Positions 44,717-56,748 of a stretch of 64,000 nt of DNA are shown here, piece after piece. Each line of letters begins with the position of its first letter. The first letter of the stretch is position 1. The stretch comes from Nageia nagi (lineage: Eukaryota; Pinophyta). The stretch is taken from positions 128,464,001-128,528,000 of the forward strand of contig JBITNC010000001.1 in assembly GCA_050084985.1 (NCBI GenBank). The letters run 5' to 3'. Under the pieces are notes generated by a model that was not told where the DNA came from, ran no database searches, and saw only the letters and a program-made list of their open reading frames with translations. The translations under genes and the position numbers were made by a program.

Positions 44717-46135
44717 CTATAAGCATGTTCAAAAATGTTAGTCTCTTGGTCATATAAAAACTTGCACATTTGGTATATAAATATAAAATAGTTACTTGGG
44801 GCCACTAGTGGTATGACCTTTGCTAATGTACAACTAATCTTAGGTTTGTAGGTGCCCCTTGCATGGGAATATTATACATTGAGTTATCAGCTTGATGAGG
44901 GTCCTCATCCAAAGATCCCTTGGATGCAACTATCTCATTATCATCCTCATTGTCCAACCCCAACAAGGCTAGATGCATAGTATTCCACCATGAAAAAAAT
45001 CCTTTGGCAATCTTGCATGCCATAGAGATATCCATCATTGCATCATGTACCCTGGGCTCCTTCTAGGTCAACCTCTATCGTAATATGATATATGCTCCCA
45101 TTGGAGCATCTCTCTTGGTGATGTAACATCTATAGCAGGTTAGAACTAGAGGGATTCCTTGCTAGATCCTAAAATATCTAAGTACTTGGTGTGGTAGGTA
45201 TGACTACACTAGCTTCCTCTATATCTAGAAAAAGTACTCTTTCCTTAACCAGACAAGGTGGTGGGCATACTCATCCCACACAAAATTTGAGTAAGATAAC
45301 CAAATAAGATCACCAACTTGGAGACATTCTATCGCCCACCTCTAGGCCTCTAAATTCTTTAGATAATGGTATCCATGTACCCTCAACACCCAGCATGTCA
45401 ATGTAATATCCCCTAAGTTATCTTTAGATCTCTATAAACCTATGGGTTGAATGACCACTATCTTCTTGTAGGACCACACCTGAAGAAGGCATATGTGTGC
45501 AATCTTGATGTTGAATTATCAACGTTCACAAATTTAAACAAGTCTCTATACAATTGGGCTAGCACTAGTGGTGCCCATGCAAATCAAGTCCCTCATGCAC
45601 AAATCTCCTCTACTACCCAAATTAGGATAAGAGAAAATGAGGAGTTGCTCTTGTTTGGGCATAGGAAGGTGGTAATAATAGATTCAATATAAATCCTCAA
45701 GTGGCATCTGGTGAAGTAAACTTGCACATATATGCAAGATAGGAAGCTCAGTGCTCCTAGTCATGGTCTTCCACCCCTGTGAGCCATAGGGTGAGCTTCT
45801 CTTGCTCATTATTATCTAAAATCATAGTTTTGATGAACAAGCCAATCCTGAATGGTCACTCCCCAAATTTTGTAAACATCAAGGAAAGTAATACTCATTT
45901 CACCTAGGGGTGGGTGAAACAAATTACAGTCAAGGTCCCATCACTCTTCCAAGGTAGTGAGAAGGGGCAAGTCTTGTTGGATGTACCCACTATCATTAAT
46001 GTCTATTATGCTTGAATGCATGAGAATGTCATCCTCATGGTTCATTCTTTTCCATGAATGGACTCTAAGGCCATGGTTGGCATGGGTCCTCCCCTAATGA
46101 GAACCTTGTGATCCTACAAGAATGTTAAACCCAAA
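44330..46135 (-). pseudogene. Plant mobile domain (PMD, aminotransferase-like) pseudogene, antisense inside element H
   Basis: PMD proteins occur both in plant transposons and in host genes of the MAIL1/MAIN family. On the minus strand: LLTTLEE-stop-WDLDCN, then FHPPLGEMSITFLDVYKIWG (about 45862-45921), the characteristic PMD block. Further on are LFKFVNVDNSTSRLHTYAFF-type sequence (about 45480-45550), RWAIECLQVGDLIW (about 45320) and FVWDEYAHHLVWLRKEY (about 45230-45280). A C-terminal part at 44823-45038 reads IAKGFFSWWNTMHLALLGL, followed by a coiled-coil-like tail (LEVDIKRLKPFETKVATL). The CT array lies inside this tail and would encode Arg-Glu repeats. Frameshifts and stops mark it as a pseudogene. 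Confidence 0.65.
44645..44717 (+). repeat. (TC)n dinucleotide microsatellite
   Basis: About 35 TC units with one TTC interruption and a TTT near the end. On the minus strand it would extend the PMD reading frame as Arg-Glu repeats. Confidence 0.95.
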
Positions 46136-48253
46136 ATTAGTAATTGTGAAAAATACAAAATGAATTACAAACTATATAAATTAAAGTGGGTTTGAAAAGA
46201 ATAAAAATGTAGTGAGAAATAATAAAAACCCTCAATTCAACAAAAAACATATAAATTTAAACAAATTCAAAAATAAAAGATAAATAAAAGGAACTTATGA
46301 CATGTTCAAAAGGTAGACTATAGATGTATTTCGCAACATGACCTCTTTTACTAAGGAGCCTCCACACCAACCATTGTACACCATGTTGTAAAAGAGAATT
46401 GGATGGGAAACTAGCTAGGGGTGAGGAAACTCAATAAAAAGCTAATACCAAGGAGTCCAATTCACCATAGAAAAAAGCAACAACAAAGCAATAAGTCCAA
46501 ATGATCCAAAAAGTCAATAAAATTTTAATTTATTCCCCTTTTCTCCAAAACCCTAGCTCAACATAGGGCTCTTTAGAAATTTGATTTTTATGTCTCTAAT
46601 ATGCTATATCATGTGTTCAAAAGGCATGAAAATATTTTACATGGCCATAATTATTTTTTGAAAAACCAATTCTATCAATCCCACACTGTCGATGGTGTCC
46701 AACTCATAAAATTGGTAACTAATTCAATGCTTGATGATCAATAATGATAAGAATATTAAAACATACAATATACATTATGCATTGGTGTGGAAATTGAATA
46801 TATTTCATTTTCAAAGTTTATTTATAGTAAATATATGTTGTCAATGATGTGTTTTATGTAAAATTGACAAATGCTCTAAGTGCTATGATCAAATTTTTAT
46901 TTTGATAAGTTAAAATAGATGCATAACATGAAAGTTGTATGAATCAAAAGATGACATTTTAAATTATGAAAATTAGGTTTATTTAAATACACATGCAAAT
47001 TTTTCATTTTTACATATATGCATGATTTTGGAATGATAGAAACATGAATATTCATTTTTCAATGCCAATTGGGAGTGCTCTTTTTATTGAGGATAAATTC
47101 ATTCATTTACACAACATTAATGGCATGCATAAGAAAAAATTATGGGTTCTTTCAAATATCAATCATGTTAGCATAATGTTAATGGATAAAAAATATTGAT
47201 ATCTCAACTGTATGATTGTTCATAGAAAAAATGTATATAGGGTCAAATATTGAATAATTATTGCTTATAAAAAATATTATGCAATCTGGAGAGGGACTTC
47301 ATGACTGTTGTGATACAAAACATCATTTATGAGTTTCAATAAAATACCATTTGAATTTGTAGAGTTGATCTAACTATTTTCATGCCACTAACTACATAAG
47401 TTTATTACAAATTCATTGTAAATGGGGCATGCTACAAAATCCTTGAATATATTTGAAAATGCCATTATTTCTTAAATATCATTATAATGAAAAATATGAA
47501 CAAAATTGTAAAAGACATGATCATCAAATTTTATGAAATGCACACTATCAATGATGTAGGTTTACATTCAAAATTAATACTTCAATGTGATTAAAATGCA
47601 ATATTGATATGTAAGGCCAATGAATATTTGAATATTTGGTATGTTTATGGTAATCAAAGGATATTGTTCAATGTTATGCTAATAAATATTTTCAAGTCCA
47701 TGGTTACTCCATGAGCAAAATATCTTATCAATTAGAGGATTATTCCAAGATTGATTATTTAAAAAGTTCTCATAAATTTGATAATCATGGTAGTTCCAAG
47801 CTTGGGGCATTAAAAAGGACCTCATCAGCTTGACCTTTATAGACTATGAGTTGCAATCATAGTAGTCTATATGACATGGTTAAATAGAACTATGAGTCAC
47901 ATTGGCCATAATGACACAATGGATATTATATTTATTTCATCCTTACTCTTTCAATTGATTATTCTTTAATAGGATGTGATCTATGTGGTTATGATATTAG
48001 TTTGTTCTTAAAAAGGTATTTTTTTGGAAGAGTAGGATTCACATAGAGACACTCTCTCATACAAGAATTTTAATTTTTGGCTTGATTCCTTGAAGTAGCA
48101 TGAGCAAGGGGAAATGCAAGACTAAAAGGGGGATATGACATATCATACTCAACATATCATTCAAAAAAAGGAAGTCCACTTTACTATTGAAATTTTCTTC
48201 TTTTTCTCTATACTTCTTTGGATTATGTAATTTGAATGTTTTTCATTTCATAT
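46136..48253 (+). other. Interior of element H, right part, no recognised gene
   Basis: AT-rich, with no readable coding frames over 60 codons. AAAAGGGGGATATGACA near 48134 resembles a second purine tract. Otherwise nothing identified. Confidence 0.45.
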
Positions 48254-48269
48254 CCAAAGAGGGAAAAAA
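48254..48269 (+). other. Polypurine tract of element H
   Basis: CCAAAGAGGGAAAAAA immediately before the TG of the 3' LTR. Confidence 0.65.
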
Positions 48270-48350
48270 TGTAGATTCCTAAAAATGATTTATTATTTAT
48301 TTAATAAACCATATTTATACTTACTAAATGACTTAATCCAATATTACATA
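48270..48350 (+). repeat. 3' LTR of element H, first piece
   Basis: It begins TGTAGATTCCTAAAAATG, matching the 5' LTR start. It is cut at 48350 by element I. Confidence 0.75.
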
Positions 48351-50290
48351 TGTACTATAATCCTTTAGAATAACACTAAAAAAATTAGAGTAATTCTATT
48401 ATTTTTATTCTTTATTATTTTATTCTTTACTGCCTAGGATTTATGTATATAAGAATGCCCAAGGGGGACATTATTCTTTTAGAGTCTTCATGAGTTGTAA
48501 AATTTTGTAGTATTTTAATTCTTAATCCCTCCTCTTCTCATTTCTTTTCCTTAGGGTGTCAAAAGTCATATTTTTTTAGTACCCAGGAATTATGTGAATA
48601 AGGATACCTAGAGTTATGTCATTTTTTTAGTACCTAGGAATTATGTGAATAAAGGATACCTAAGAGTTATGTCAATTGTTCATTCTTTTATTCTTTAGTG
48701 ATTAGAAGTATGAGTACCTAGAGTCATGTCATTTTCTTTAGCATACCTAAGAGTCTTGTATATAAAAGTATCTTGAAATTATATTTATTACCTTAGAGTC
48801 TCTAGGAATTGTTGGCACAAATATCCGATACTTGTACAAATTCAAGTTAGACTTTTTAAGAATATCAATAGAGGCTAAGGATTTAGAAGGTGATGTCATA
48901 TTTTTTTATGAAAATCAATGGGTCTTGGTACAATCAAAATATCAATAGAGTTTGGTGATTTTGGGATATGACATCATAGTTTTTGATCAAACTCAATAGG
49001 TCCCAAGAGCAAGCAATGGTGGGGGAAAATTTTTGAAGAACATTAATAGAGCTCAATGATTTTGAAAGATGATGTCAATTTTTTTGGTGAAAATTAAAAA
49101 TCCAAAGGAGCCAAAAACTAATAGTACCTGCTAATTATAAGAAATGATATCATGATTTTTGGTGAAAATTAGTGGGTCTCAAAAGAACTACATCATCAAT
49201 AGAGCTCAAAAGAAGAACATAGAGCTTGCTAAGCAAGTGTAAGAGTAATGCATAAGAAGAACACTTGGTCCACTTCATCTTAAGTGTTTGATCCCAAGGG
49301 CCCTTTAACATGTCGACATTGGCTTATTTCCACATAGCAATGGTATTTCTTCTTGAGTCAAGTGAACATAATGTCTATCAATCACTATTACTTTGATTAC
49401 TGACATCCATAGTAGAGATCATAAAGATTATAAAAAGTAGGTAGAAACTAATAGAACATAATACCAAATCATACCAATCAAAGTACAATCAAATAACTAC
49501 TCAATTAGTATAGTGCTACCTTCAATCAGCTATAGTGCTATATTTAATCAGCTAAGGGCGAAGGAGTAGTTAAAGACATGTTAGAAGCATTACACTTTAT
49601 GGACATGGTTGACAGAAATTACAAATTCTAGATAGTTATGTTAATTAGTACTTATTCACAATATAATCTAGCATAGCTATAACATTTATGTAAATAGAGC
49701 CATTTTAGTTATTTCATTCAATGCTAGTAGTAATGTATATTAATGAAACCCAACCACCCAAAGAAAGGGGGAAGTTGTATAAATAGCTAGCTTTTAGAAA
49801 TAAAAAAGGTTAAACATTTTAGCAAATTTGCCCAAATCTGTAAGAGCTATTCACATATGATAATACAAACAAACAATGCTTTGCCCTCTTGCAACAAAGT
49901 GGTTGTTATTGTTTTTGTAAATGTTATGTAAAATGTTTTCTTCAAATTATGGCTATGTATTATGATTACAAGACCCTAGATGCAACATAGTTTACTATTC
50001 TTAATCTTGTAAATGGATTGTAGTCTATGTTGCATTGGTCAAGTTGTGAATTTTCTATTTTAGTTGTTTATTTACTTATCTCTTTCTTGTAACTCTTCAT
50101 GTTTTTATTCTTTTTCTATTACTTTTAACCTTAAATATAGATAGGAATTAGCCTATAAACTAAAGATTGAGAAAAAAAACAACATGAATGCATCCCCACC
50201 ATTTTTTGCTCTTTCAAGGAACCTACCATTATAGGCAGTGGAGAACACGACTAGACCAAACTCTTGAGGTTACGCTATATCGATCAATAG
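48351..50290 (+). repeat. 5' LTR of element I
   Basis: About 1.94 kb, aligned end to end with 60582-62477. It begins TGTACTATAATCC. TATAAATA at 49778-49785, also present at 61968-61975 in the other LTR. Internal near-repeats of an ACCTAGGAATTATGTGAATA unit near 48580-48720 give a small tandem structure. Confidence 0.85.
49778..49785 (+). promoter_or_regulatory. TATA box of element I LTR
   Basis: TATAAATA in GGGGAAGTTGTATAAATAGC-like context, conserved in both LTRs (61968-61975 in the 3' copy). Confidence 0.6.
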
Positions 50291-50304
50291 TAGCCAATTT
50301 CATT

Positions 50305-50323
50305 TTTGGCATGCCTAGTGGGA
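50305..50323 (+). other. Primer-binding site of element I
   Basis: TTTGGCATGCCTAGTGGGA, about 15 bases after the LTR, resembles the TTTGGCGCC...GGGG-type primer sites of plant Gypsy elements with its CG pairs decayed to TG/CA. The tRNA cannot be assigned. Confidence 0.55.
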
Positions 50324-50639
50324 TGCGAGCTAAATTCCATATTTAGCAGGTGTGGTTAGGCTTGATATCCTTATTTGGTGGGCTATCAATTATAAGGTTT
50401 TTGTAACCTTATTGATGACTTTGCTATCAACCAATAAACATTTTCAACCCTGACACCTCTAGAATGTAGACTAACTAGAAGTAGTGCTTAGAAATTCCTT
50501 TAGATAGCCTAGATTTTAAGAGCTATCAGTTCCTCATAGGAGGACTAGGTGAAAGATTTCTTAGGTTGTGTCTCCTTTGGTCCCTTTAAGGGTAAATCCT
50601 TTATCAGTCATATTTAACTCATTCCTAGAAATCCTTCAT

Positions 50640-51900
50640 CTCCTATGCATTCTCCAAGATGACTCAACTAGCAGACTTTTCTACCTAGAATAATAGTTAA
50701 GCATATTTTAAATTTTTACCTAAGTATGATGGCTCTGAAAAGATGCCATATGAACATTTAAAGATTTATCTCTATTGGCCTCAAGCTTTGATATTACTGA
50801 TGAAACTATGATGACATGGCTACTATCACACTCTTTTGAAGGCAAAGCAACCAAGTGTTTTAGAACTCTTATCCCCAATCTATAAATTCATGGGGAGAGT
50901 TGTGTCAAGCTTTAATCAAAAGATTTTTTGTAGATGGTGATGATAGCATGTTCCTTAGCCTCATAGCATGTATAAAAATACATGTTTATAAATCTATTAA
51001 TGATTTTAATATCAAATTTGAAAGAACATGGAAGTCCATACTAGCAAGGATTAGACCAATAAATGCATAAACTCTAGTGTATTATAGGAAAGCTTTTCTC
51101 CCTGACCTCAATATGTTTATTATTATATTAGGAGATACATTCCTAAATGTTTACCAAATAGTAATGACTATAAAACATACCTTGGTTTCCTTTGGTAAAA
51201 TGAAACCCAAAATAATCATGCCTGTATTTCCAAATTTACCTCCTAAGTAGACTCCACAAATAGGTTATCCTAGAGTTTTGGCCTTACCAACTCCTCCCAA
51301 ATCTATTATCCAAAATTAGCTACCAGCATTACCTACTCTAGCATCCATAAGTATTGGTACTGAACCTAAATCTCAAGAAGAGAAGAGAATAAGGTAGTTG
51401 GTGGTAACTATTAAAAATATAACTAATAAGCTCACTCTGTAAGAAAGGCAAAATTATGGTTTTAATTATAAAATATATAATAAATAGTATCAAGCAAGAT
51501 TCTAGTCTAGCGTTAATCAGCTAGAATAGTCTAATCCTCCTTAAATAATTAAGAATGTTGTTATGACTAATTCTATAGATAGTGCTACTTCGAGCATTAC
51601 AAAATAGTGTCTACCATGTTCAACTCCTCATTTTTTAGATTCATGTGTAGTGTATCAACATCAATATTTGGAGTTACATTCTAACCATATGGTATAACCT
51701 ACTTCAAATATTATTTGCTAATCTCATAATGGTCAACTTTTGGGTTCCAAGATATGTTAGAGAACAAGCAAATTGTGTTCAAACTAGAGCAACTTCTTCA
51801 ATAGCTCCATAGAAACATCAAGCCACTTAGTAGTATTGACCTTCCACTCAAGCCTAACCTAAACCTAAGAAAGCTAAGGCTCCCTTAGCTTAGCCTTAGA
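50640..51900 (+). pseudogene. Gag of element I
   Basis: AYFKFLPKYDGSEKMPYEHL (about 50698) is followed by DLASSFDITDETMMTWLLSH-type sequence (about 50770-50830) and FEGKATKCFRTLIPNL (about 50835), which match the retrotransposon gag (capsid) region of Tat-like Gypsy elements. Downstream, INDFNIKFERTWKSILA (about 50997) fits the same domain. No zinc knuckle was found. Many stops. 51,200-51,900 is a poorly conserved linker. Confidence 0.65.
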
Positions 51901-52614
51901 ACCAACATCATCAAGTCCTATTTAATCTTGTTATTATTCCATCAAATCTAGATATTAATGCCCCTAGTGAAATAAACCCCGCTATAATGAGAAAAGAAGT
52001 CTCAAAAAAAGAAAACCTGATACATTGAGATATCCTTTCATCATTGATTGGTATAAAGAAAAGGCTACTCAACATTTTAGAACACATTAACAAATGGAAT
52101 CAAGTAAGTCCATTCCATATCTCTCTATAATATTATGGAAGAATTAAAGAAAACTCCTTCTAAGATGACTATGTTTGATGCATTAAGGATACCTGGTCAA
52201 TTAGATCTTTTGCAAGAACCTTTAAAGTTCAAAAATAGTAAAAAGAGGGAAAATGAAGAGAATCCTATCTATTCTATGTTTGAAATTGTCCCTCCATCTC
52301 CAATAGGTATAACAAGACCCTCACCTTTCTATTTATCCTTGAGACTAGAAGGTTGGGTAGTAAACAATTATAGGATAGATATCGGAGCTATAATAACTAT
52401 TATTCCTAAAGCTTTTGCAAATTAAATGGAGTTGTACATTATAAGATGCATTGATTCTTCCTTAGTAGATGTATTTGGTAGTGTTAAAGATGTTCAAATA
52501 ACCTTGAATGCCTTCCATGATATTTGTGTTGTCCAAAACATCATTGTAGTTGATCTTCCACCTATATTTGGAATATATCTTTTTAGAGAATTTACTACTA
52601 AATTGAAAGGGTAA
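51901..52614 (+). pseudogene. Protease of element I
   Basis: An open stretch from 52135 reads MEELKKTPSKMTMFDALRIP, then PFYLSLRLEGWVVNNYRIDI followed by GAIITIIPKAFAN. The last part is the active site: the family Asp-Thr-Gly-Ala reads Asp-Ile-Gly-Ala. After one stop the frame continues VKDVQITLNAFHDICVVQNI and VDLPPIFGIYLFRE (family LGREW), the end of the Gypsy protease. Aspartic protease that would process the polyprotein; here inactive. Confidence 0.75.
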
Positions 52615-52630
52615 AAAATAGGTAAAGATT

Positions 52631-53400
52631 TTGAATGAAAGCACTAAAACTATCCATATCAAGAGGATCAATGAAGTAAATTGTATGAATGATCCACAAT
52701 TAGTGGAGATATTTAAAAGTGACACACTAAGGGAATCACTACTAAAAACTAAAGTTATTTTAGTAAATGATGTAAATTACCAGGTCATAGATTCTAGTGT
52801 GGGAAATTATTATCTATATAAGAAATTTCAACCAATTTTAGTTACTTTTGATAAAGAACATGAGGTATGGATGATGTATTTTGATGGTTCTCAATGTAGA
52901 CATGGATGTGGAGCTAGAGTGGTCTTCAAATCTTCCAAAGGGACTACCAAAAGATTCTCCTAATTCACATGGAATTGTACAAATAATGCTATTGAATATA
53001 AAGCCCTTTGCTTAGGGTTATCTAAAGTAATTAGTATAGGCATTATATGCCTAATTATCCATGGTGATTCTAAATTGGTCATCAAGTAAGTTAAAAATTA
53101 TATCAATGCAAAACATCATTACTTGAAGAGCTATAGGAACAAAGTGTGGGATTTATTAGTCATTTCTAGTTATCAATTTTATATTTGTTCCTAAAAAGCA
53201 CAACCAAATAGCTGATGGACTTACTAAAAAAGGGGCACATTATAACCTTGCTCATTATAAAAGAGGACCTCTAGGAGTCAAAGTTCAATGTATTCCTTCA
53301 ATAATCGATGTTGCAAACTTCTAGTAGGTATTTGACTTCAATGAGCATATTGTGAACTTCCTTGTAGATGAAGTAGTGGCTCACAGTTTTGGTACTTAGA
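52631..53400 (+). pseudogene. RNase H domain located upstream of the reverse transcriptase in element I
   Basis: A complete-looking RNase H fold in sequence order: WMMYFDGSQCRHGCGARVVF (first catalytic Asp, about 52868), NNAIEYKALCLGLSKV (Glu, about 52985), LIIHGDSKLVIK (second Asp, about 53055), and NQIADGLTKKGA (last Asp, about 53205). All four active-site residues are visible although the frame is broken by stops and a frameshift. The GxG-like segment after the first Asp and the overall pattern resemble the plant/archaeal-type RNase H of Tat Gypsy elements. It precedes the RT (from about 53640) instead of following it. Confidence 0.75.
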
Positions 53401-54950
53401 AAATGCCTGACTATTTTCAAGAATTAGATATCATTCAACTCATAAACAATGTAATACCAAAATGAATACTATCTTTTGAAAGACTATTTTATTCAAAAGA
53501 TATCCTAAAAGCTAAATCTTCTATCATCCTAAATGAGAAATATGTTGAATTGGAAGTAAAACTTGGGAAGTTCATAAAAATTGGTTCAAAGTGTTCTAAT
53601 GCAGAAAAGGTTTCAATGTCTCAAATTTATCATGAGTTTTTCCAAGTAGTTGCTTGAACTTATGATGATCTAAAGACATATGATAAAGATGTTATCCAAC
53701 ACATGATTGAGCTTGAGTTAAAAGCCAAACCATATAGGCAAAAATAAAGACCTATCAACCCAAATATAGAAGAAGCTATGAAATAGGAGTTAATCAAATT
53801 CTTTGATTCAAAAATAATTTATCCTATCAAGCATTCTTCTTGGGTTGCAAATCTAGTTTCTGTTAGAAAGAAAAGTGGAGAAATCAAACTCTATGTTGAT
53901 TTTAGAAATTTGAATAAAGTGTCCCTTAAATATAATTATCCTCTCCTTCCAATGGGACAGATCTTTCATCATTTACAACTAAATGGGAGACATTTTCTTT
54001 TTAAAAGATGCCATTTGGTCTTTCTAATGTAGGAGCTACTTTTCAAAGAGCCATGGATCATACATTTGGTGAGCTAATAAATAAGATTATATTGATCTAT
54101 CTAGATTATATCACTATCTTCTCCAAAAGTAGAAGTGATCACATAGAACATCTAAGATCAATCTTTGAAATATGCATGAAATTTGGCATTTAAATTAACA
54201 CAAAAAGTCCATTTTTATGGTCAACCAAAGAAAGTTACTTGGCCACATTATCTCAAAAGAGGGACTAGCAATTGATCCAGATAGAGTAAAAGCTATAGAA
54301 GTATTGCCACTCCCCTCTAACAAGAAGGCCTTACAATCATTCCTTGGTCAGATCAATTTTGTTAGGAAATTTATTAATAGTTTCTTAGAAATTGTATATC
54401 CAATCACTTCAATGCTAAATAAAGATGCTATATTTTCCTAGTCATGTGAAGCAAAAGTAGCCTTCAAAGTAATAAAAAGGATATAACAAAGGCTCTTATG
54501 CTTAAAAATTTTGATATGTTAAAAGATTTCATCATGTATGCACATGGAGCAAATAGAAGCTTGCTACAATTCTTGCATAGAAGGATGACAATAATGAAGA
54601 ACACCTGATTGCCTTTCATAGTCAAACACTGCATCAACATTAGTAAAGGTATTCATTTATTGAAAAGCAAGTGTTTTCTATTATGAAGGGACTTAAAAAA
54701 TTCAAACATTATATCATCCAAAATAGAATATTTATATATACTATTCATCCAGATGTAAGAAATTATATTATACAAATAAATCTAGGTGGAGGAAAAGCTA
54801 GTTGGATCACTAAAGTAATAGAATATGACATAGAGATTAAGCCAATCAAATTGATCAGGGGTAGGGATCTCTATGAAAATATGGCGAAAGCTTCACATAT
54901 GATCACTCTTATGAAGGATGAGCAACAACTTAATCATCAAAGTGATTGGA
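53401..54950 (+). pseudogene. Reverse transcriptase and linked (degenerate) RNase H of element I
   Basis: The RT begins TYDDLKTYDKDVIQHMIELE (about 53655), then SSWVANLVSVRKKSGEIKLY and VDFRNLNKVSLKYNYPLLPM (about 53840-53955). It jumps from GQIFHHLQ to NGRHFLF and the PFGLSNVGATFQRAMDHTF block (54010). The intervening LDGFSGYNQ-type region with the first palm Asp is missing, an internal deletion of roughly 100 bp. The catalytic YLDD box reads YLDY (about 54102). The thumb follows (KLLGHIISKEGLAIDPDRV, about 54231). The RT-linked RNase H is poorly conserved (KDFIMYAHGANRSLL, about 54523), with its first Asp absent. Not functional. Confidence 0.8.
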
Positions 54951-55069
54951 TTAAGCAAATCATAGTTTATTTTCAAATTAGTAGGTGCCTTGAAGCTTTG
55001 AATAGATTTCAAAGAACAAGATTTATGTTGCATGCCTTTAGATTTATCATGATAGATGACCATTTGTAT

Positions 55070-56205
55070 AGAAAAAAATTTGATCAAATTCTTCTCAGAT
55101 GTGTGACTCAAGATGAATTCCATAGAATATTACAGGAATTTCATTATGGATTCTCTGGTGGGCATTATAGTGGACCAACTACAACAACAAAGGTATTACA
55201 AGCTAGATATTATTGGCCCACTATATTTCAAGATTCATTCAAGATTTCCCAAGAATGTGATAAGTGTAATAGATTTGTGAGAAATAGAAGACAAGCTGCA
55301 ATGCCTCTCAAACCTAGAGTAGTCAAAGAACCTTTTTAATAGTGGGTATGGACTTCATTGGTTTTATAAACCCAAATTATTTGATAGGCCACAAGTTCAT
55401 TTTGACTACAATAGATTACTTCACTAGATGGTTAAAGGCTATGCCATGCAAAAATTTAGATCAAGAAGCAGTGATAGAAATGATTAAAAGGATAAACACC
55501 TACGTTGGAATCCCATAAACTATAGTGTTAGATAATGGTATGGCATTTATTAGAGGTAATTTGTCAAAATTTATAGCTCAATATGGAATTTACTAGTTAT
55601 TCTCTTCAAACTATTACCCATAAGGTAATAGATTATCTAAATCAACTAACAAAAATCTAACTCGAATCATTAAGAGATCAATTGAAGGGAATCCTAGACA
55701 GTGGCATACATAATTGGATTATGCATTATAAGCTAGTAGAATTAGTATAAAATCAACAATAAGGACATCCATATATGCATTGGTATATGGTAAAATACCT
55801 ATGTTGCCAGTACACATGCAGTTACCAGCTTTGAGAATCTTGCAAGAAGTGGAAGACCATGACTTTGAACCACTACAATCTAGATATAATCAGCTCTTGA
55901 AATTAGAGAAAGCTCAAAACAAAGCATATGATTCATTCTAACATCATCAGCAAATTGTTAAGAAGTGGTTTGATAAGAAAAAGTCTTCCCAGGTGAAGTT
56001 TGAATCGGATGATATTATCCTGAAATGGGATGAGAAAAGAGCAAAGCCTAAAAGACACCAAAAAATTGACTCTCTTTGGAGCAGGCCTTATATAATTACC
56101 TAGGCTATGTAAAATAATACATTTAAGTTGCAAGATGTTATCAAATCCTAAGAATTACCTATTCTCATCAATGGAATCTATTTAAAACATTATTGGGTGA
56201 TAAGG
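55070..56205 (+). pseudogene. Integrase of element I
   Basis: The zinc-binding region is intact in sequence: HYGFSGGHYSG and ECDKC with YYWPTIFQD between (about 55141-55268). The core starts VGMDFIGFINPNYLIGHKFI (first Asp, about 55347), continues TTIDYFTRWLKAMPCKNLDQ and TIVLDNGMAFIRG (second Asp, about 55522). The catalytic Glu position reads LSKSTNKNLTRIIKRS (family ESTNK), so Glu is Lys. The C-terminal domain includes QIVKKWFDKKKSSQVKFESD (about 55948) and ends near LKHYWVIR (56205). Two point stops and a few frameshifts. Confidence 0.8.
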
Positions 56206-56748
56206 TAAGCTTGTATTACCTGCAAAGCATTGTATAGTGTAGATATTTTTATTTTTTAAATTTGCATAGTTTTTTAAAAAGTAAATAGCCTTTAATGATC
56301 AAATTTAATTTAGTATTATTAAGAGTTAATGTCAGAATACCGCTTAGCTATCAACATTAATTTAGCTCAGTCAAGAGTTAATGTTGGCATGTTGCTTAGC
56401 TATCATCGAATAAAATAGCATTTAAAGAAAGATTTCTTTGAATTTCATGAACTATCATACAAGTACAATAAAATAAGTCTAGTGTGCTTTGAATTTACTA
56501 ATCTAACCTATGGCAACTCAATCTGTAAAATGTGTATGTCTTAAGATCCCCAAGAATTAATTTCCATTAATGGAAATCTTCCCAACCTTGGATAAATAAA
56601 GTTTCCCCCATACTCTATAGTTCAACACTTAGACAATTTCAAGCACATAAGTTCCCAAAGCAGTTAGAACTTAGATATTTCAAAGCTAAATTATGTTGAA
56701 AGAGATAAGAGTTGTAGGATCTCATATTACATAAATTTCCATTTCTAA
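56206..56748 (+). other. Spacer between integrase and extra ORF of element I
   Basis: Non-coding. Two copies of an AGAGTTAATGT(C/T) word with TAGCTATCA about 60 bases apart (56330-56405). Nothing else recognised. Confidence 0.4.

Noticed and set aside
52462-52725. 87-codon minus-strand frame opposite the element I protease
   Set aside because: Shadow of the sense-strand protease, which has clear family motifs.
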